A DNA stretch of 25,299 nt. Source: Ch67 sp964491665. GTDB taxonomy: Bacteria > Pseudomonadota > Gammaproteobacteria > Pseudomonadales > Ketobacteraceae. The notes under the pieces were generated by a model. The model was not told the DNA's origin. It saw only the letters and a list, made by a program, of their open reading frames with translations, and made no database searches. A program made the translations under genes and the position numbers. How positions within the stretch are numbered: the stretch's first letter is position 1; each line of letters begins with the position of its first letter. Positions 23,226-25,299 of the stretch are shown in pieces. The stretch is from the NCBI GenBank assembly GCA_964491665.1, contig CAZBII010000051.1, positions 1 to 25,299 on the forward strand, in the 5' to 3' direction.

Positions 23226-23933
23226 ATGGATGCCATCCACATGAATGCAATCGTTTCCTTCCAGGAACATGACCAACACGTATTGATCACCATGGACGAC
23301 GGCAAGGCCAATGCGGTGTCGCCGGCGCTGCTGGAGGGCCTGCATGCCGCGCTGGACCAGGCGGAAAAATGCGGCAAGCCGGTGGTGCTGACCGGACGCG
23401 CCGGCAAGTTCTCCGCCGGTTTCGATCTTTCGGTGATGGGGCAGGGCGGGCTGGCGATGGCAAAGCTGGTGAGCGGCGGCGCACGCATGGCGCATCGCCT
23501 GCTGGGTTTTCCGCTGCCGGTGGTGGTGGCCTGCACCGGCCATGGTCTGGCGATGGGCGCGTTCCTGCTGCTGTCCGCCGATTTTCGCATCGGCGCCGAA
23601 GGCCCGTTCAAGATCGGTCTGAATGAAGTGGCGATCGGTCTGGTGATGCCGCATTTCGGCGTGGAGATTGCGCGCTATCGCCTGAATCCGTCGTACTTTG
23701 GCCGCGCCGTTATCAACGCGGAAGTGTTTGCGCCGGCCGGTGCGGTGGAAGCGGGTTATCTGGATCGCGTGGTCAGTGCCGACAATCTGCTGGCCGAGGC
23801 GGTGGCGGTGGCAACCGCGCTGGGCACACTGAACATGGCGGCGCATCACGCCACCAAACTGCGGGTGCGCGCACCGCTGCTGCAGGCGCTGCTGGACGGA
23901 CTGGAAAAGGATTTCGGCAAGGATCTGGTGTGA
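23226..23933 (+). CDS. Crotonase/enoyl-CoA hydratase family protein
   Basis: 235-aa crotonase-fold enzyme acting on acyl-CoA. Oxyanion-hole segments are GKFSAGFDL (61-69) and GHGLAMGAFLLLSAD (105-119). The position of the second catalytic Glu is kept (NEVAIGL, Glu134), but the first catalytic Glu of true hydratases, normally in a GGG-x-EL motif, is replaced by Leu. This pattern is seen in isomerases and other crotonase members, so hydration activity is doubtful. The ribosome site is weak, and a second ATG at 23241 is possible. It is followed 10 bases later by the YjdF-like gene. Confidence 0.9.
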   Translation: MDAIHMNAIVSFQEHDQHVLITMDDGKANAVSPALLEGLHAALDQAEKCGKPVVLTGRAGKFSAGFDLSVMGQGGLAMAKLVSGGARMAHRLLGFPLPVVVACTGHGLAMGAFLLLSADFRIGAEGPFKIGLNEVAIGLVMPHFGVEIARYRLNPSYFGRAVINAEVFAPAGAVEAGYLDRVVSADNLLAEAVAVATALGTLNMAAHHATKLRVRAPLLQALLDGLEKDFGKDLV

Positions 23934-23943
23934 GGACACCGCC

Positions 23944-24567
23944 ATGACTGTTTCCCCCGCGCGTACGCTCACTGCTGTTTCCATCATCCTGCTGGCCGCG
24001 CTGGTGGCGTCCGGCATCAATCCTTTCGATCGTGCTACCTGGCTGCTGGAAGTTTTTCCGGTGCTGGTGGCGCTGCCGCTGATGTGGTTCACGCGCCGGA
24101 ATTTTCCGCTCACCACGCTGCTGTATGTTCTGGTGTGTGCGCATTCGCTGGTGCTGATCCTCGGTGGCGCCTACACCTACGCACGGGTGCCGCTGGGATT
24201 CCAGCTGGCGGAATGGCTGGATATCGAACGCAATCCCTACGACAAGATCGGGCATTTCTTCCAGGGCTTCGTGCCGGCGATGGTGGCGCGGGAAGTGCTG
24301 GTGCGCAACCGGGTGGTGAACGGTCCCAAAATGCTGGCGTTCATCATTCTGTGCATCGTGCAGGCGATCAGTTCCTTTTACGAATTGATCGAGTGGTGGG
24401 TGGCGCTGGCGGCAGGGCAGGGTGCCGACGAATTTCTCGGCACGCAGGGTTACGTGTGGGACACGCAGTCGGACATGTTCTATGCGCTGATCGGTTCCAG
24501 TTGCGCACTGCTGACGCTGTCCCGCTGGCATGACCGGCAGCTGGCGCGACTGCGCTCAACTCAGTGA
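23944..24567 (+). CDS. DUF2238/YjdF-like inner-membrane protein
   Basis: 207-aa integral membrane protein with about six helices. The family-like core is YARVPLGFQLAEWLDIERNPYDKIGHFFQGFVPAM and SSFYELIEWWVALAAG, followed by GYVWDTQSDMFYALIG, where the conserved acidic and His residues lie near the membrane face. The function of the family is unknown. The ATG at 23944 has GAGGA 7 bases upstream and follows the crotonase stop after 10 bases. Its end overlaps the convergent EAL gene by 7 bases. Confidence 0.9.
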   Translation: MTVSPARTLTAVSIILLAALVASGINPFDRATWLLEVFPVLVALPLMWFTRRNFPLTTLLYVLVCAHSLVLILGGAYTYARVPLGFQLAEWLDIERNPYDKIGHFFQGFVPAMVAREVLVRNRVVNGPKMLAFIILCIVQAISSFYELIEWWVALAAGQGADEFLGTQGYVWDTQSDMFYALIGSSCALLTLSRWHDRQLARLRSTQ

Positions 24568-25299
24568 AGATTGGCCACCTGCGCTGACCAGCAACTGTCC
24601 ATGGTGCTGGCGTGCACCCAGCCGGGAATCTGGCTGGCAGGCATCGGGCGGGCAATGCCGTAGCCCTGGCCCAGCTCGCAGCCCAGTTTCAGCAGCGCCA
24701 CGCCATGGGCGGGCGTCTCCACCCCTTCGGCCACCACTTCGCGCCGGAACGCGTTGGCCAGTCCGATCACACCCTCCACGATGGCGTAGTCTTCCGAATC
24801 GTTGATCATGTCGCGCACGAAACCGTGATCGATCTTGATGGTGTTCACCGGCAGATGCCGCATGTGCGACAGCGAGGAATAACCGGTGCCGAAATCATCC
24901 AGCGCGAAGGAAATGCCCACGCGCTGGCTGCAGTCCTCGATGATTTTTCCGGCCGCCTGCAGATCTTCCAGCACACCGGTTTCCAGCACTTCCAGCTCCA
25001 GTTGCTGCGCCAGCAGTGCGGGAAACTGCGCCAGGGTCTGGCTGAGTTGCGTGACGAAATTGCGCTGCTGCAGATGCCGGGGCGAGATGTTGATGCTGAC
25101 CTTGATGTCGAGTCCCAGTTCGTGCCACGCGGTCATCTGCTGCAATGCTTCGCGAATCACCCACTCGCCCACCGTCTGCTCCAGTGACGTGCCGGCAATC
25201 AGCGGCAGAAAATCCGCCGGCAGCAGCTTTCCGCGCTGCGGATGATTCCAGCGCAGCAGCGCCTCGGCGCCAATCACTTCACCGGTGCGCATGTTCACC
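24561..25299 (-). CDS. EAL-domain c-di-GMP phosphodiesterase (5' end outside window)
   Basis: C-terminal part of a protein whose start lies past the right edge. The EAL domain is nearly complete: EALLRW (the EAL motif), SINISPRHL, LELEVLETG, ALDDFGTGYSSL, IKIDHGFVRD, VAEGVET and ELGQGYGIARP. The metal-binding and catalytic residues (Glu, Asn, Glu, DD, Lys and the loop-6 Glu) are present, so it should hydrolyse c-di-GMP. Any upstream sensor or GGDEF domain is not visible. It is convergent with the YjdF-like gene. Confidence 0.92.
   Translation of the reverse strand, partial: VNMRTGEVIGAEALLRWNHPQRGKLLPADFLPLIAGTSLEQTVGEWVIREALQQMTAWHELGLDIKVSINISPRHLQQRNFVTQLSQTLAQFPALLAQQLELEVLETGVLEDLQAAGKIIEDCSQRVGISFALDDFGTGYSSLSHMRHLPVNTIKIDHGFVRDMINDSEDYAIVEGVIGLANAFRREVVAEGVETPAHGVALLKLGCELGQGYGIARPMPASQIPGWVHASTMDSCWSAQVANLH

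Noticed and set aside
21375..24116. 913-codon open frame on the minus strand opposite the cyclase, crotonase and YjdF-like genes
   Set aside because: It crosses three well-supported genes and its product is Gln/His/Arg-rich, as expected from reverse reading of GC-rich codons.

Overview
The window reads as a chromosomal stretch of a GC-rich, Gram-negative gammaproteobacterium. The gene set fits a Pseudomonadales/Alcanivorax-like marine or hydrocarbon-associated bacterium: a class II ribonucleotide reductase split into NrdJa and NrdJb, a FadL-type outer-membrane transporter, an MpaB-like oxygenase, 7TMR-DISM sensors and cyclic-di-GMP enzymes. The taxon is an inference from gene content. No tRNA, rRNA, CRISPR array, phage or transposase gene was seen.

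Left part (1-5155, all minus strand). A small-gene operon of visibly lower GC (DUF2947-like protein, a frameshifted gene, and an 84-aa ORF) lies upstream of acetyl-CoA synthetase (acs). Acs is followed by a rho-independent terminator and then by a 7TMR-DISM sensor histidine kinase cut by the window edge.

Control region and nucleotide metabolism (5156-8921, plus strand). A roughly 830-bp gene-free stretch holds paired hairpins, then a sigma70-type promoter with two NrdR-like boxes 32 bp apart, then a leader of about 440 nt with serial hairpins and a possible 28-codon ORF. It leads into nrdJa-nrdJb, which ends at a strong terminator. Together they make deoxynucleotides with adenosylcobalamin, probably repressed by NrdR.

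Middle (8986-13612). Small metabolic and membrane genes: a four-helix membrane protein, a MAPEG protein, an NTF2-like remnant, a DUF1993 protein, an HSL-family esterase, an exported START-domain protein (minus strand), an NTF2-like protein and a cupin.

Lipid/hydrocarbon-like module (13606-17578). A TetR regulator lies downstream of an MpaB/DUF2236 haem oxygenase on the minus strand. A FadL-family porin is divergent from them. A GTTACAT/ATGTAAC inverted repeat sits between the divergent promoters and is a natural candidate operator.

Right part (17797-25299). An exported RCC1-repeat propeller with paired cysteines is followed by a lipoprotein plus outer-membrane barrel pair, a 7TMR-DISM diguanylate cyclase with GGEEF and an I-site, a crotonase-family enzyme lacking one catalytic Glu, a YjdF/DUF2238 membrane protein, and a convergent EAL phosphodiesterase cut by the window end.
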